From a virus: a stretch of 64,000 nt of DNA. The notes beneath the pieces are model-generated. The model searched no databases and was not told the DNA's origin. It was given only the letters and a program-made list of their open reading frames with translations. The stretch is from positions 45,137 to 109,136 of the IMG/VR virus record IMGVR_UViG_3300020193_000005; one strand, given 5' to 3'. Positions 16,857-27,300 of the stretch are shown one piece after another. The position numbers and the translations under genes were made by a program. Position 1 is the stretch's first letter, and each line of letters begins with the position of its first letter.

Positions 16857-19800
16857 CGATCTCGTTTTCGCCCCGATTCGCGACGTCTATACGGATCTGA
16901 TATTTTCCGTGCTGCTGAGCGACGGAATAAAGTGCAAGGCGATAGGAAACATGAACCAGGGCGACGACTGGGCGCGTTGGGCGAACGGGTCGGGCCTGAG
17001 TAGTTCGCTAATACTGGATTCGCTCGACTACACGTTACGAGCCGACGAGTTCTCTCCCCTAACGGAGTCGTCCCTGATCTCCGTCAAGTCGATCCTCACG
17101 GCGGACGCATACGACGCGCTTTCCGTTTCGCTGGATGGCATTTCCATCAAGTCTCAACCCGACGACGACGAATCGCAAGCCGACGAGGATCTCCCGGAGC
17201 CCGAACAGGAGCCCGTTTCCGCCATATCGGTGATCGAGGTGGGGATGTCGTTGTTCGACGCCCAATTCAAGAAATTGGCGGTCGACTACAAGGCGAATTA
17301 TCAGAATACGAAGATAGACGTGTCCTCCTTGGCGCTGAGCGTAAAAGCCACCAAGTCCGTGTGGGCAAATAAAGCGGACGGCGTCGCTTGGAAATCATTG
17401 GTCAGCAACTCCTACTCCGACGATCCTGGCAAATTGATTTACGGAAAGATGTACGGGCGCGGTCTATCGCGGCGTTTCGCCATGTCCGTAAAAGCGGTTT
17501 CCAACATGGATCCGCGAACGGCGAGGGACGCCGATTCGGACAGATTGGTCCTCGAGGGCATTCCCACAGTGAACTTGGGTAGGGGGGTTCCCGATCCGAC
17601 CCCGTTCGGTGCAGCGAGGCTCGCCAGAAGAACCAGAAAAAACCGAGATTACGCCGTAGCCGACGGTAAAAACAGAAAGCGAAGAATGGAGTCCCGTTTC
17701 TCCGCCGAAATCAGGACGGGCGGATTGGATTCAACAGCCGTCGGAGGGCGCGATTACTTAAAAGACGACGAATCCGATTCCGGAAAAACGACGTTGAACA
17801 GAAGAATGAATCGCAGAACCGCGGGAAGCTCGACGAGCGCGACCGCGAGAGGAACGAGCGCTTCGTTCGATTCGGGCAATCCGGCCCAGTCGGCGACGCG
17901 CTCAACTAGAGGAAGGTTTCCGAAGACTTCCAGGATCATTCAAAAAATAAGGAACAATCCTCCGGTGAGGAGATTGTCGGAAAACGTTTTCGGGGATCGC
18001 AAGATTTCGGGAAAGAAGCCGAGACTCGACAAAAGGACGATGGCCAATCGATCGACCGGGTGGCTGAATAAACTTTCCGAGAGAATAGCCTCCGCCAGTC
18101 CCCCGAAAATGGACACCGGTTCGCCGATAAGGGAAAATAGAAGAAGAAAATCGCCCTTCGCCGGCGAGAGCGACACCGGTCGGATGAGGCGCGTCGTCTA
18201 CAGCCAGACGACACCGATGAGGAGTTTGTTCGGATTGAGAAACTCAATGGACGACGATTCCGCCAACAGAAAGAATCTCTCCGAATATACGCCGACCGAA
18301 AGGGCGCTGATACTCGGAGAGGCGAAAAAGGTCAGAAGCGACCTTCTCTCGCAATGGAGATCGCGTTTGGGTCTATCCGAAGACGCCGACGTACTCGAAG
18401 ACGGAATTTTGACCTATATCCAGGATCAGGAAGCACGTGGAAAAAACGTCTATCCGCTCCAGGTTCAGGCACATAATTTGCTGATCCTCGACGAAATGCT
18501 CTGGGATGCGGAAACGAAACCCGACAAGAACATGGACAACATGTGGTGGAACCTCAAGGAAAACGCTAGAGCCAGAATAGTTTCCGATTCTGGCGTTCTC
18601 GTTCCTAGCGCCCAAAAACAGGGGGACAACGATCTTTCCAGGCCACCGGCTCGTCCGGTAAAAACCCCGATAACCGCTCCTCCTCCGAAGAGCGCCGACG
18701 AAATCGTCAAAACTCAGGTCGCGGCAAACGACAATCCCTGGAAGATGGATAAAAATACGAGAGATCAGGTCATGTCGGATCTGGGCGAATGGTTGAAAAA
18801 CTCTCCGGAATTCCTAACGTTTAGCGATAGGTTCGGCGAAAACGAAACCGAGTGGGACGAATTCAGCCCGTCGGAACAATCCGCGTTGAAGAGGGAAATG
18901 GGATACCGCGAGAATGAATTGGTCAACACCATAAACGAAATAATGACGCCGACGTCTGCGAACCAAAAGGATTACCGAATCAACGGCAGAATCACCCCGG
19001 AATCGTTGAGAAACATGACGAACGATTCCTACGTTTCCCTCAATCCCGGCGGCGCAAATCTCTACCCAGACATCAGATCCCTGATCGCCATCATGGATCT
19101 TCTGGGGGCTCCGAACTGGGACGTAAAAACCCAGAAAGAAGCGTGGAAGGCGATCGGAAACAGAAACAGGAATGTCGTGTCGAAGCGCGCCGACATACTC
19201 CGGAGAGATTTGAGACGCGGGGGTAGGTACGGCGGCGTCGTCGGAGAGCGAACGCAGGTTACGCCTAAATCCAGGGCGACGGAGACCGAAAAGCCGGTAG
19301 AGCGGCCGGTCGAGCCGGTCACGACCGAACCGACGCAAACCCAGAATCCGTCGGTTCGAGCGACGCAGTCGCGTCCGTCCATCAACCTGCCCAGAACCGC
19401 TAGAGGGGGCGCCGTAAAAACGGTGACGCTCGTCGACGAGGACGGGAAAGAAATCGTCAAAGAGGTTTCCGCATTCGGGGATCCCTTCCAATACGACCAC
19501 GAAGATCAGTACGTTGACCGAAACGGAACTCTTTATTTATACGAAAGGCAGAGCAAGCTCTACAGAAATCCCGTCACGGGTGAATATCTCGAGAACTATT
19601 CGGATCCGGGCATGGAAGTTGACGTCGGCATAGATTCCGAACTAGAGCATCCACCGGTAAACCAGAGGGTACAAAAGTCGGCGAAAGTCGGGAATGTCGT
19701 CTCCTACCCGCAACAAAACGTCGGTGGCAAGCAGCAAAAACCCAGGTTCTTCAGTAAAATTTCGAATCTCAGGCTAGCCAGGGACGGGGGGAAAAATTCC

Positions 19801-22800
19801 GACAAACTAAGCCATTTCCAGGTTTTCGCGACGGCTCTCGGAATTTCCGAATCGGAACTGTTGGAGAGACTCGGCATGACGGCGGATAGTGGCGGAAAGG
19901 TCTTTTATCTTGCGCCTGGCGTTTTGGAAGGTCTGAGCCCGGACACGGCGAGACAAGCCTACGAAATTATGTTGATGCTAGACGACGAATACATGACGGA
20001 CGATATGAAAATCGAGGAGTTGACGACCCTCGACGTAATAGACGCAAGCGAGTTGTTCGCCGACGGTCGTCGGGCGACGGCGGCCGAGGTGTACGCCTAC
20101 TACGTCGATCCAGACTTGTTGGATTTGGGTTATTCTGCGGATCCGGGGATTTACGGTCTTGCTCCCGGAACGGCCAAAGAACGAGTTCTGGCCCACTACA
20201 TCTCGGGTTCTCTCCTTCTCCCGAGAGACAAAGATCCAAGCTACGGCGACTCCAACTTCGCGGTGGCGATGCCGGACGGTTCAAAATTGGTCATAGGTCA
20301 CGACGTCGGTTCTAGAGGCAGCGCGCGAGCCATTCAGTATCCGAAATACCTGAACATGGATCTGACGACGAGGCAAATCGTGGTTCCTTTCGATTTATTC
20401 CTCGAAGGACAGAGTCGCTTCGTCAACCGATACAACCAAATCGGGGTTCCGCTCATTCCGGGTATTCCCGACATCGGAGACGTAAGACTGAGCGTTCCGA
20501 AATTGGTCGCCGTTAGGTATCATCCTGCCGGCGTCGCCAGACAGAGGGGCTCGTATTGGAAGGGATCCCCGAACGACGAGCCGATGCGCGTCCTGGCCAG
20601 GAAGGTGAATAAGGCGATATTAGACGACACGGATTCGGATTGGTTTGAGGCCATAAGAGACGCGGTGAGGAAGTACAACCAAGCGTCCAACCAAATGCAA
20701 ACGGCTCTAGCCGAATGGAGAAAAATCAGGGGTAATCGCAGCAGGGTAAAGGGACCGAAACGCTCATTCATCATGGAACAGGAAAAATTGGAGGCGATCG
20801 GAAAAATAATCACCGAAATACTGGCTCCGAACGCGCATAAAGCCCTCAATAGGGTGCGCGGGACCAAGTCCGCTACCGCGAAAACGAGGAACCAGGTTCA
20901 ACGGATGAGGTTCAACAGGTCGTCGAGCGCCGGAGCGAAGAACTCGCCAGATCTGGAAGAACGACAACTTTATCCGACTCACGACGAAGCCGGAAATATT
21001 ATCGTAAGGAGTCCGGAGACGTTGATCGAGTTGTCGAAACTCAACCACACCGAGGGATTTTTGCCCATGATCAAGCTCGACGTAAAACCAGATAGCGATT
21101 ACGAGATTTCTCAACTAACCGAAGATCAAATTAGGAGCCTGGCCAGCATAAGGCTCGCCGAGGAAACGTTGATTGATCCGAGCGACCCGGATTTCGAACT
21201 ATCGGAAGAATTGAAAATAGAGAGCTCCTCTGAACAGAACGAGGAGAGAGTGGCGAGGGCATCGGCCAGAAAAAAAATGTCGCAAAAGGTGGCACTGGAT
21301 CTCGCCGGCTACACCTACAAACCCGTCGCGGCGACTCAGGTTGAATTCATGGAGTTGCTTGCTGACGCCGACGAACTTGACCCCGTACCAGAGGATAAAT
21401 TGCCGACGAATTATCCCTTAGACGCAGACTGGACCGTGCTGCCGATAGTGAGGGGAATAAATCACAAAATAGACGTTAGAAAACCAATTAGAGAAAAATT
21501 ATTTAAATGGTTTTTCGGCGGAAACAAATTTACCGACGAGGCGGCGAAGGAACTTATTGACGGTCCTTATTTCGTTCCCTCCGGCTACAACGGCGCCGTC
21601 GGCGGCGAAGGTTTGAACTTTTATCACGCCAGCGGTGGCGGCTCCGGTGGCTACACTGGCGGGAAAAACGACAAAGTCATGATGGCCGTGATGCCGAACG
21701 CGAGAATTTTCCACCGCGGTTTGTTGAAGTATCTTGCGACGCAAATGACCGTGCTACACCAAATGGTGTCAGCGGCGATCTACTCGGACTCCGGCGTTGA
21801 GAGAGAATTACCGATAGACGAAGACGCCTGGAACTCGAAAAACTTCGATTTCGCAGATAATCCGAAGATCTACTCGCATTTCTACTCGCCGTACGGGGGG
21901 GCTTACCAAAACTACGAAGTCAGGTACATCGACGACGACGGAAGCATCGCGCAATATACCGTCTCGGGCTCTCAGGGTTTCGGCGATTCCCTGGATATAT
22001 CGAACGTTCAGGCACAAGAACAAGAACCCGTTCCGAAGAAACCGAACCAAGAAGACACAAGAACGCTCTCCGAGCAGAGATACGATATTTTCAGAAACCT
22101 GTGGTTCGGTATTTTCGGGGAAGAACCTTCGGAGAAATACAGGGGCCTCGACTCGAGCGACGCCAAAACCATGAACGAACTACTGGAAGAAATAATGAAG
22201 AAACTCGTCACGGTCGTTCCGGCCCAAGCCCAGGAAAGACGAAAAAGGGGCGATAGTTTGACGCCGAAGTCGAGGCGCACGGGGATTGCTGACGACGCCC
22301 CAAATAGAAGTTTTCCGATTGATCCGAGATTTTTTGACATTGACTTCGTAGCGGAGACGAGCTTCAATGCCGACTATTACCTAAGTCCGGAAGAGCTTCG
22401 CGAATATTCAATTGCGGAATGGGCGAAGAGAACCAGGGCGCAGATGCTGTCGTGGTTCATTCAGGCGGAGATAGCCAAGGGTGCCGAAATAGCAAAAGCC
22501 AGATTGGCTGGCAAAATCCCGTGGAACGAAGAAATAAGGAAGTATGTCGCCTTCCAGGAGGTGCTGCTAAGACTTGAGGACGAAGTCGTACTGGGAACGA
22601 TAATAGGAGTCGACGGATACTGGAGCGACGACGACACGGATGAACTGCTCAAACTCACGGAAACACCGGCAATCTCCGAAAGGTCGATTGGGAGAATGTT
22701 TGTTCGGAACAATAAAATGATCTTTTCTCCCGTTTACCAAGGGAACTTGGGCGGGCAATTCATGCTTTTGAACAGAACCGCCGTCGTCGCCAACGACCGA

Positions 22801-22971
22801 ACGTTATATCCGTCACAGGTCGGAGAATTTTTGCAGTCCCTGAGGAGCGCGTTCGGCAAGCCCGGTGGTCGAGAACGGTATGCGCCTACGGGGAACATGT
22901 TCAATAATTCAGTAAGGTCTACTTCCTGGTGGAAGAGGCTAGGATTGAAGGCGCCCTATGGCCGATCCTGA
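16849..22971 (+). CDS. 2040-residue modular virion protein with shared PDPTPFG motif
   Basis: GTG start overlapping the previous stop, preceded by AGGGAGA. The shared motif (MDPRTARDADSDRLVLEGI, then NLGRGVPDPTPFG) is at 17506-17610, residues 220-254. A junction variant D-T-G-R-M is at 18172-18186 (residue 442). Between the motif and about residue 480 lies a low-complexity, Arg/Ser-rich linker. Residues about 825-870 are a second Pro/Thr/Arg-rich linker. Near residues 1580-1620 is GEGLNFYHASGGG then VMMAVMPNARIFHRG, a spacing reminiscent of ADP-ribosyltransferase toxins (G-x-N-F...V-M-x-A...A-R-I); this is a weak suggestion. The C-terminal half is unrecognised. Overlaps the next gene by 14 bases. 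Presumably a packaged multi-domain protein like its neighbours. Confidence 0.75.
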   Translation: MNNDLVFAPIRDVYTDLIFSVLLSDGIKCKAIGNMNQGDDWARWANGSGLSSSLILDSLDYTLRADEFSPLTESSLISVKSILTADAYDALSVSLDGISIKSQPDDDESQADEDLPEPEQEPVSAISVIEVGMSLFDAQFKKLAVDYKANYQNTKIDVSSLALSVKATKSVWANKADGVAWKSLVSNSYSDDPGKLIYGKMYGRGLSRRFAMSVKAVSNMDPRTARDADSDRLVLEGIPTVNLGRGVPDPTPFGAARLARRTRKNRDYAVADGKNRKRRMESRFSAEIRTGGLDSTAVGGRDYLKDDESDSGKTTLNRRMNRRTAGSSTSATARGTSASFDSGNPAQSATRSTRGRFPKTSRIIQKIRNNPPVRRLSENVFGDRKISGKKPRLDKRTMANRSTGWLNKLSERIASASPPKMDTGSPIRENRRRKSPFAGESDTGRMRRVVYSQTTPMRSLFGLRNSMDDDSANRKNLSEYTPTERALILGEAKKVRSDLLSQWRSRLGLSEDADVLEDGILTYIQDQEARGKNVYPLQVQAHNLLILDEMLWDAETKPDKNMDNMWWNLKENARARIVSDSGVLVPSAQKQGDNDLSRPPARPVKTPITAPPPKSADEIVKTQVAANDNPWKMDKNTRDQVMSDLGEWLKNSPEFLTFSDRFGENETEWDEFSPSEQSALKREMGYRENELVNTINEIMTPTSANQKDYRINGRITPESLRNMTNDSYVSLNPGGANLYPDIRSLIAIMDLLGAPNWDVKTQKEAWKAIGNRNRNVVSKRADILRRDLRRGGRYGGVVGERTQVTPKSRATETEKPVERPVEPVTTEPTQTQNPSVRATQSRPSINLPRTARGGAVKTVTLVDEDGKEIVKEVSAFGDPFQYDHEDQYVDRNGTLYLYERQSKLYRNPVTGEYLENYSDPGMEVDVGIDSELEHPPVNQRVQKSAKVGNVVSYPQQNVGGKQQKPRFFSKISNLRLARDGGKNSDKLSHFQVFATALGISESELLERLGMTADSGGKVFYLAPGVLEGLSPDTARQAYEIMLMLDDEYMTDDMKIEELTTLDVIDASELFADGRRATAAEVYAYYVDPDLLDLGYSADPGIYGLAPGTAKERVLAHYISGSLLLPRDKDPSYGDSNFAVAMPDGSKLVIGHDVGSRGSARAIQYPKYLNMDLTTRQIVVPFDLFLEGQSRFVNRYNQIGVPLIPGIPDIGDVRLSVPKLVAVRYHPAGVARQRGSYWKGSPNDEPMRVLARKVNKAILDDTDSDWFEAIRDAVRKYNQASNQMQTALAEWRKIRGNRSRVKGPKRSFIMEQEKLEAIGKIITEILAPNAHKALNRVRGTKSATAKTRNQVQRMRFNRSSSAGAKNSPDLEERQLYPTHDEAGNIIVRSPETLIELSKLNHTEGFLPMIKLDVKPDSDYEISQLTEDQIRSLASIRLAEETLIDPSDPDFELSEELKIESSSEQNEERVARASARKKMSQKVALDLAGYTYKPVAATQVEFMELLADADELDPVPEDKLPTNYPLDADWTVLPIVRGINHKIDVRKPIREKLFKWFFGGNKFTDEAAKELIDGPYFVPSGYNGAVGGEGLNFYHASGGGSGGYTGGKNDKVMMAVMPNARIFHRGLLKYLATQMTVLHQMVSAAIYSDSGVERELPIDEDAWNSKNFDFADNPKIYSHFYSPYGGAYQNYEVRYIDDDGSIAQYTVSGSQGFGDSLDISNVQAQEQEPVPKKPNQEDTRTLSEQRYDIFRNLWFGIFGEEPSEKYRGLDSSDAKTMNELLEEIMKKLVTVVPAQAQERRKRGDSLTPKSRRTGIADDAPNRSFPIDPRFFDIDFVAETSFNADYYLSPEELREYSIAEWAKRTRAQMLSWFIQAEIAKGAEIAKARLAGKIPWNEEIRKYVAFQEVLLRLEDEVVLGTIIGVDGYWSDDDTDELLKLTETPAISERSIGRMFVRNNKMIFSPVYQGNLGGQFMLLNRTAVVANDRTLYPSQVGEFLQSLRSAFGKPGGRERYAPTGNMFNNSVRSTSWWKRLGLKAPYGRS

Positions 22972-23401
22972 TGAAAATAACCTGACCGCGGAAGAAATTT
23001 ATTCCATGATCGCCGATTTTGCCGAACTTTCGGAATCGGCGAAATATCCTCCTTTTTCGGTTTCGCACGTACCGAACCAGTTGCTTGAGGCGTTGAACAG
23101 GGAGTTCGAGGACGTCGTGCTCCGCGGAAAGTCCTACGATTCTTTTGACAAAGTGAAGGAGGAATTCGCCGAGGGCATCTCCGAGGCCAGGGCTTGGTCC
23201 AAATTGTTCGATACTCCGAAGGACGCGGCCATCGAATACCTGAGGAGGAGTTACGAGAAATTGGGCAGGGATCCGAAGAGCACTCTCGCCATGGCGAGGG
23301 GAATGCACGAACGGCTCGGACGAACCTACGATTCCAATAAAATCATTCCACCTCTGGCGGAACATATGGGGTTTGGTCAATACGAATCGCAGGACGAATG
23401 A
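22958..23401 (+). CDS. Hypothetical acidic protein (147 aa)
   Basis: Overlaps the preceding 2040-codon gene by 14 bases and the following gene by four. The sequence is acidic, helical, and lacks Cys or membrane segments. I do not recognise it. Similar small acidic genes (82, 100 and 147 residues) follow long modular genes in this block, which may mean each accompanies the long protein before it, for example as an assembly partner; this is inference from order only. Confidence 0.65.
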   Translation: MADPDENNLTAEEIYSMIADFAELSESAKYPPFSVSHVPNQLLEALNREFEDVVLRGKSYDSFDKVKEEFAEGISEARAWSKLFDTPKDAAIEYLRRSYEKLGRDPKSTLAMARGMHERLGRTYDSNKIIPPLAEHMGFGQYESQDE

Positions 23402-24261
23402 TGTCCGACGACCCCAACTCGAAAAGACAAGTGGCGAAAATAGCCAGATACATGGGGTGCAGGGGGGTTCATTTATCCTCCGAAGGAAAATGGCTTCCGT
23501 GCGCGGATGCCGAAACCCTGAGAAGACTGAGCACCGCCGCCGAGGACGATTCGTGGATAAAAAAGTACGAGAAGTCGCTGTTCCTGCTTCCCGGCGGGAT
23601 CGTGGCCGAAAAAACGGCTTACACCAAACCCAAATTGAGGGAGTCTATAAAGAACAGAATCATGGCGGGATCGCGCGGCGGAAAACCGGGTCAATGGTCG
23701 GCTAGAAAAGCCCAATTGGTGGCCATTGAATACCGTAAGGCCGGCGGCGGATACAGGGGGAAGAAAACAAAAAAACAAAGATCTCTCTCCAAGTGGACGA
23801 AGGAAAAATGGACCACGTCCGACGGCAAGCCGGCGATAAGAAAAGGAGGGACCAGACGGTATCTACCGTCCAAGGCGTGGCGCAAGCTGACGCCCGCACA
23901 GAAAAGAGCCACCAATCGCAAAAAAATAAGCGGCAGCAGGAAAGGTAGGCAGTTCGTCGCCAATACCGATGCCGCCGCGGAAGCCAGACGATCGGCGACT
24001 AAATCTCTGATTTCCCAAATGTCAACCAAATCAATCGTCGTACAGAATTTCTCCGAGCTCAACGGTCGCGGTTCCAAGAGAAAAAAGAGGGGGAGGCGCT
24101 GGGAAAAATTGCACGAAAGGGGTCCTTTCTCCGCCCTCGGAACGCCCGGTCTTGGGATCACCTCAAGCCCGGGAGTGATCTCGGCATCGCTGACCAAGAG
24201 GCTCTACGACGCTAGCGACGACGTCAAAAATTATCTGGATATCAAAAGACGTAGCTACTAA
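23398..24261 (+). CDS. Basic protein with GCxG...WxPC motif and DUF5872-like domain (287 aa)
   Basis: Two consecutive ATGs (23398, 23401) overlap the previous stop. Residues about 15-40 hold ARYMGCRGVHLSSEGKWLPC, matching the N-terminus of the next, giant protein (LGCIGIRQYSSTAGGLIWMPC split as LGCIGIRQYSS, TAGGLIWMPC). Residues about 80-185 contain GSRGGKPGQWSARKAQLVA, EYRKAGGGYRGKK, SLSKWTKEKW and RYLPSKAWRKLTPAQ. This order matches the DUF5872 pattern I know from uncharacterised proteins of large algal and amoebal DNA viruses. The protein is strongly basic, fitting nucleic-acid binding. A 77-base gap follows with an imperfect hairpin (TACCGA 24271-24276 with TCGGTA 24293-24298). Family call moderate; function unknown. 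Confidence 0.7.
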   Translation: MMSDDPNSKRQVAKIARYMGCRGVHLSSEGKWLPCADAETLRRLSTAAEDDSWIKKYEKSLFLLPGGIVAEKTAYTKPKLRESIKNRIMAGSRGGKPGQWSARKAQLVAIEYRKAGGGYRGKKTKKQRSLSKWTKEKWTTSDGKPAIRKGGTRRYLPSKAWRKLTPAQKRATNRKKISGSRKGRQFVANTDAAAEARRSATKSLISQMSTKSIVVQNFSELNGRGSKRKKRGRRWEKLHERGPFSALGTPGLGITSSPGVISASLTKRLYDASDDVKNYLDIKRRSY

Positions 24262-24338
24262 CGCCACGGATACCGAGGAAAGAGTATCCTTATCGGTACG
24301 ATAAGCGCGCCGCGCCGTCGATACACACGGAAGAAACG

Positions 24339-27300
24339 ATGACCGAAGATCACGAACAAGGCGATTGTTGCCCGCTCTCGCCGGACGGGCATTCGCCCGA
24401 GGAAAAATCGTTTTCTTTCGGTCCGAGACAAGTCAGGCCCGACGAATTTGACGCATTTGTTGACAAGGAATCCGCTAGATCGAGGGCTCGACAACTCGGG
24501 TGCATAGGAATCAGGCAGTACAGTTCGACCGCCGGCGGTTTGATATGGATGCCCTGTAGTAACGAATCGGACTACAGAAGGGTGACCGGCAGAAGTCCCC
24601 TGGGAAGAAGGGAAAGAAGACGGATTCTTCGAAACGAAATTGAATCCGTCATGAAGAAAAAAGATCTGGGCCCGTCACTCGGAATGAGCGACGCAAGGGA
24701 CATGAACCCCGCCACGGCCATAGACGCCGACCTGGACAGACTCGTACTCGAGGGAATACCGACGATCAACCTCGGTCGCGGGGTGCCGGATCCCACTCCG
24801 TTCGGAACGGAAATTCCGAAAATTCCGGAAACTCGAAGAGTGTTGGACGCGCCGGAAAAAATTGAGGCGAGAACGCCGGACGAACCCAGGAAGAAAAAAC
24901 TGAAGCGGATACGCAAAATAATCGAACCCGTCGTCGCGCCAAAGGCGTCCCCTCTTTCGTCTGCGGCGAAAAAATTCGGAAAAATCAACTTTCAAAAAAT
25001 AACGAAGAAAAAGAAACCGAAGAAGAAAAAACTCAACTATTCGACGGTTATCGGCAACATGGAGAAACTCCTGACGGATTTTCCCGTCGACTACTCCTTC
25101 GTTCCGAAACCGATCTCCGACGATGCGAGATCGAAGCTCGGCTTGACGGGGGCGGCGGGACTACCGGCCGAAAGAATAAGATCCGGCGCGGCGATCGCGG
25201 AAATTTCGGAACAATCCATAAACTCCATGAAAAATATTTTCCAAATGATCGGATCGCAGACCGGAAATCAATACGCGTCCTTGATTGATTCGCGAATAGC
25301 GAAGATGAATTCAGCCCAGAGACCCGTCGCCCCTCGGCCGCCGACCGGATCGGCGACCTTACTGGGCGCCATTCTCTCCGTTCAGCGTTCCAATAACGAG
25401 GAGTTCATCGGAACATACGGAGTTGGGGATTCCGATTTGTTCTCGGAGAATTACGTATCGTCCATGGAGAAACTCATATCGCAGGGATTTTTTCCGGAGA
25501 CCGCGTCCTATCTGGTTTCCAATTTCAACGACATGGACGGAGGGCAGAGAAAAGCGGCGAACATGCTCGGCATGTCGGATCGCTCCCTCAGGAGACTGAG
25601 GCGGGCGGCCGAGAAATCGAACAAGGTCTTCGGGGTCGGTACGGAAACGATCGGCTTGGCGAAGGTGGACTCGGATCCTTTTGAGGTGGCGACCGCGGTC
25701 CTATTGGCGAGAAACTATCTTCTAGAGAACGCTCGCAAAAACGGCGTCGATTACGACATGTGGCGGGCCGTCAGCGAATTGACCGGGGCGAACAAGCAGG
25801 TCACGCGCCGAATGTTTTCCTCGATTTTTTCCGCGAACAGAGATTATCTCGGGGAGGTTTACGGGGACTCTCGAAACGTCTCCGAGTACGGTAACGGGCT
25901 ACTGAGGCTCGCCAGCGGCGCGGCGGCGAACATGTCGGAGAACGACGCGACCGACCTGAACTCGATGATGAACGACAGCGATTCCGGGGCTATGGCCATA
26001 TACATTCCCCCCTCGAATCGGAGACCGAGGGATATCAACCCCAAAGCATCCCTGATTTACCCGATGCACAAACGTCAATCCGGTAGTTGGAGCGAAATAG
26101 CCAAAGACGTTCAAAAAATTCTGCGAAAGATAAAGAAGAACTTTCGCCACGTGGGGGACGCAGAACCGAAGCGATTCTCGTCTCTGGAAAAAGACATCGG
26201 GCAGATCCTGTTGGAATTGTTGCCCTACAGTTTCACCGACTACGCGAGGGAGATAGCGATACTTCAGGCGATACTGAGGGATAGGGTCGAATTCAATCTT
26301 CTTCCCATCGGAGAAGTGGGGAGTAACATCGGAGGAAAATTCGTTCCGGACGTACAGAAACTCTCCGTGTTGGGGCAAAACGGATTGTTGGATTTGTTCG
26401 AACCGATCAATGCGGTCAACGCTAGAACGCCAGAAAGAGACCTCGTTCCGAAACCCCTAAGTCTCGTGAGGGCGATATCTCTTCTAACGGAGGCGCTCGA
26501 TATCGCCTCCCGAGCCGCTTCCGAAATTCTCGCCACGACCGGCAGGGAGCGATTTTACGGTGACATCGGTTTGAGAACGAGACAGGAACTCGAAAGGCGA
26601 GACAAGTCAGCAGTCAATTTTCTAGTTTCCGACGCCTACCGCACCAGAGACTACGCCGAAGACGTGGATGGGTTCTCCCCGTATGAGCAACTCGTCATTT
26701 TCGGTCGAGGAATGAAGACGACAACGGACGACGTCGGGCAGATTCGCGATTACCTCAGCGATCGCCTGAGAAGATTGGAGAGAATCACCAATTTCGGTGG
26801 CACGATGGATGCCAGCAAAATAAACATGTTCGAAGCGACCGAGTCGGGGCTCGGCGACGAAATTATCGACGCAATCAGGGGCATAAACGAAGCTTGGTTC
26901 AACACTCTTCTCCCCTCCTACGTCAAACCGGTACCGGTGGCGGATCCGTCGACTCGAGAAATTCGCGAATTGTCCCCGGGGAGTACGGCGAGAAGGTACA
27001 GAACGGCGAAACAATTCTCCGACGCGCTGGCCGAGACGTTTGACTCGCTATACATGCGAAACGCTTCGCCGGATCTCCCGTCATCTCTTTTCGACCCGGA
27101 AGGCGAAACGATAGTCAAGGACAGATTCTTCGACGCCTACGAAGAACTTTTGCCGCTGATACTGGATCCCGAGAATCCGAGTCGCCCAGCGTTTACGTAT
27201 TCGGAGATAGATGCGGCGATCCGGGAATCTTTCGCCGAACTATTGGATCGAAAGCCAAGAGGCGTCGCAGAGTTGATGAAGAATCTATTGAACGACGGTC

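Noticed and set aside
19870-21800. Extra D-S-G matches in the 2040-residue protein (DSGGKV, SDSGVL, SDSGVE)
   Set aside because: They lack the final G-x-M part of the motif and show no change in sequence character.
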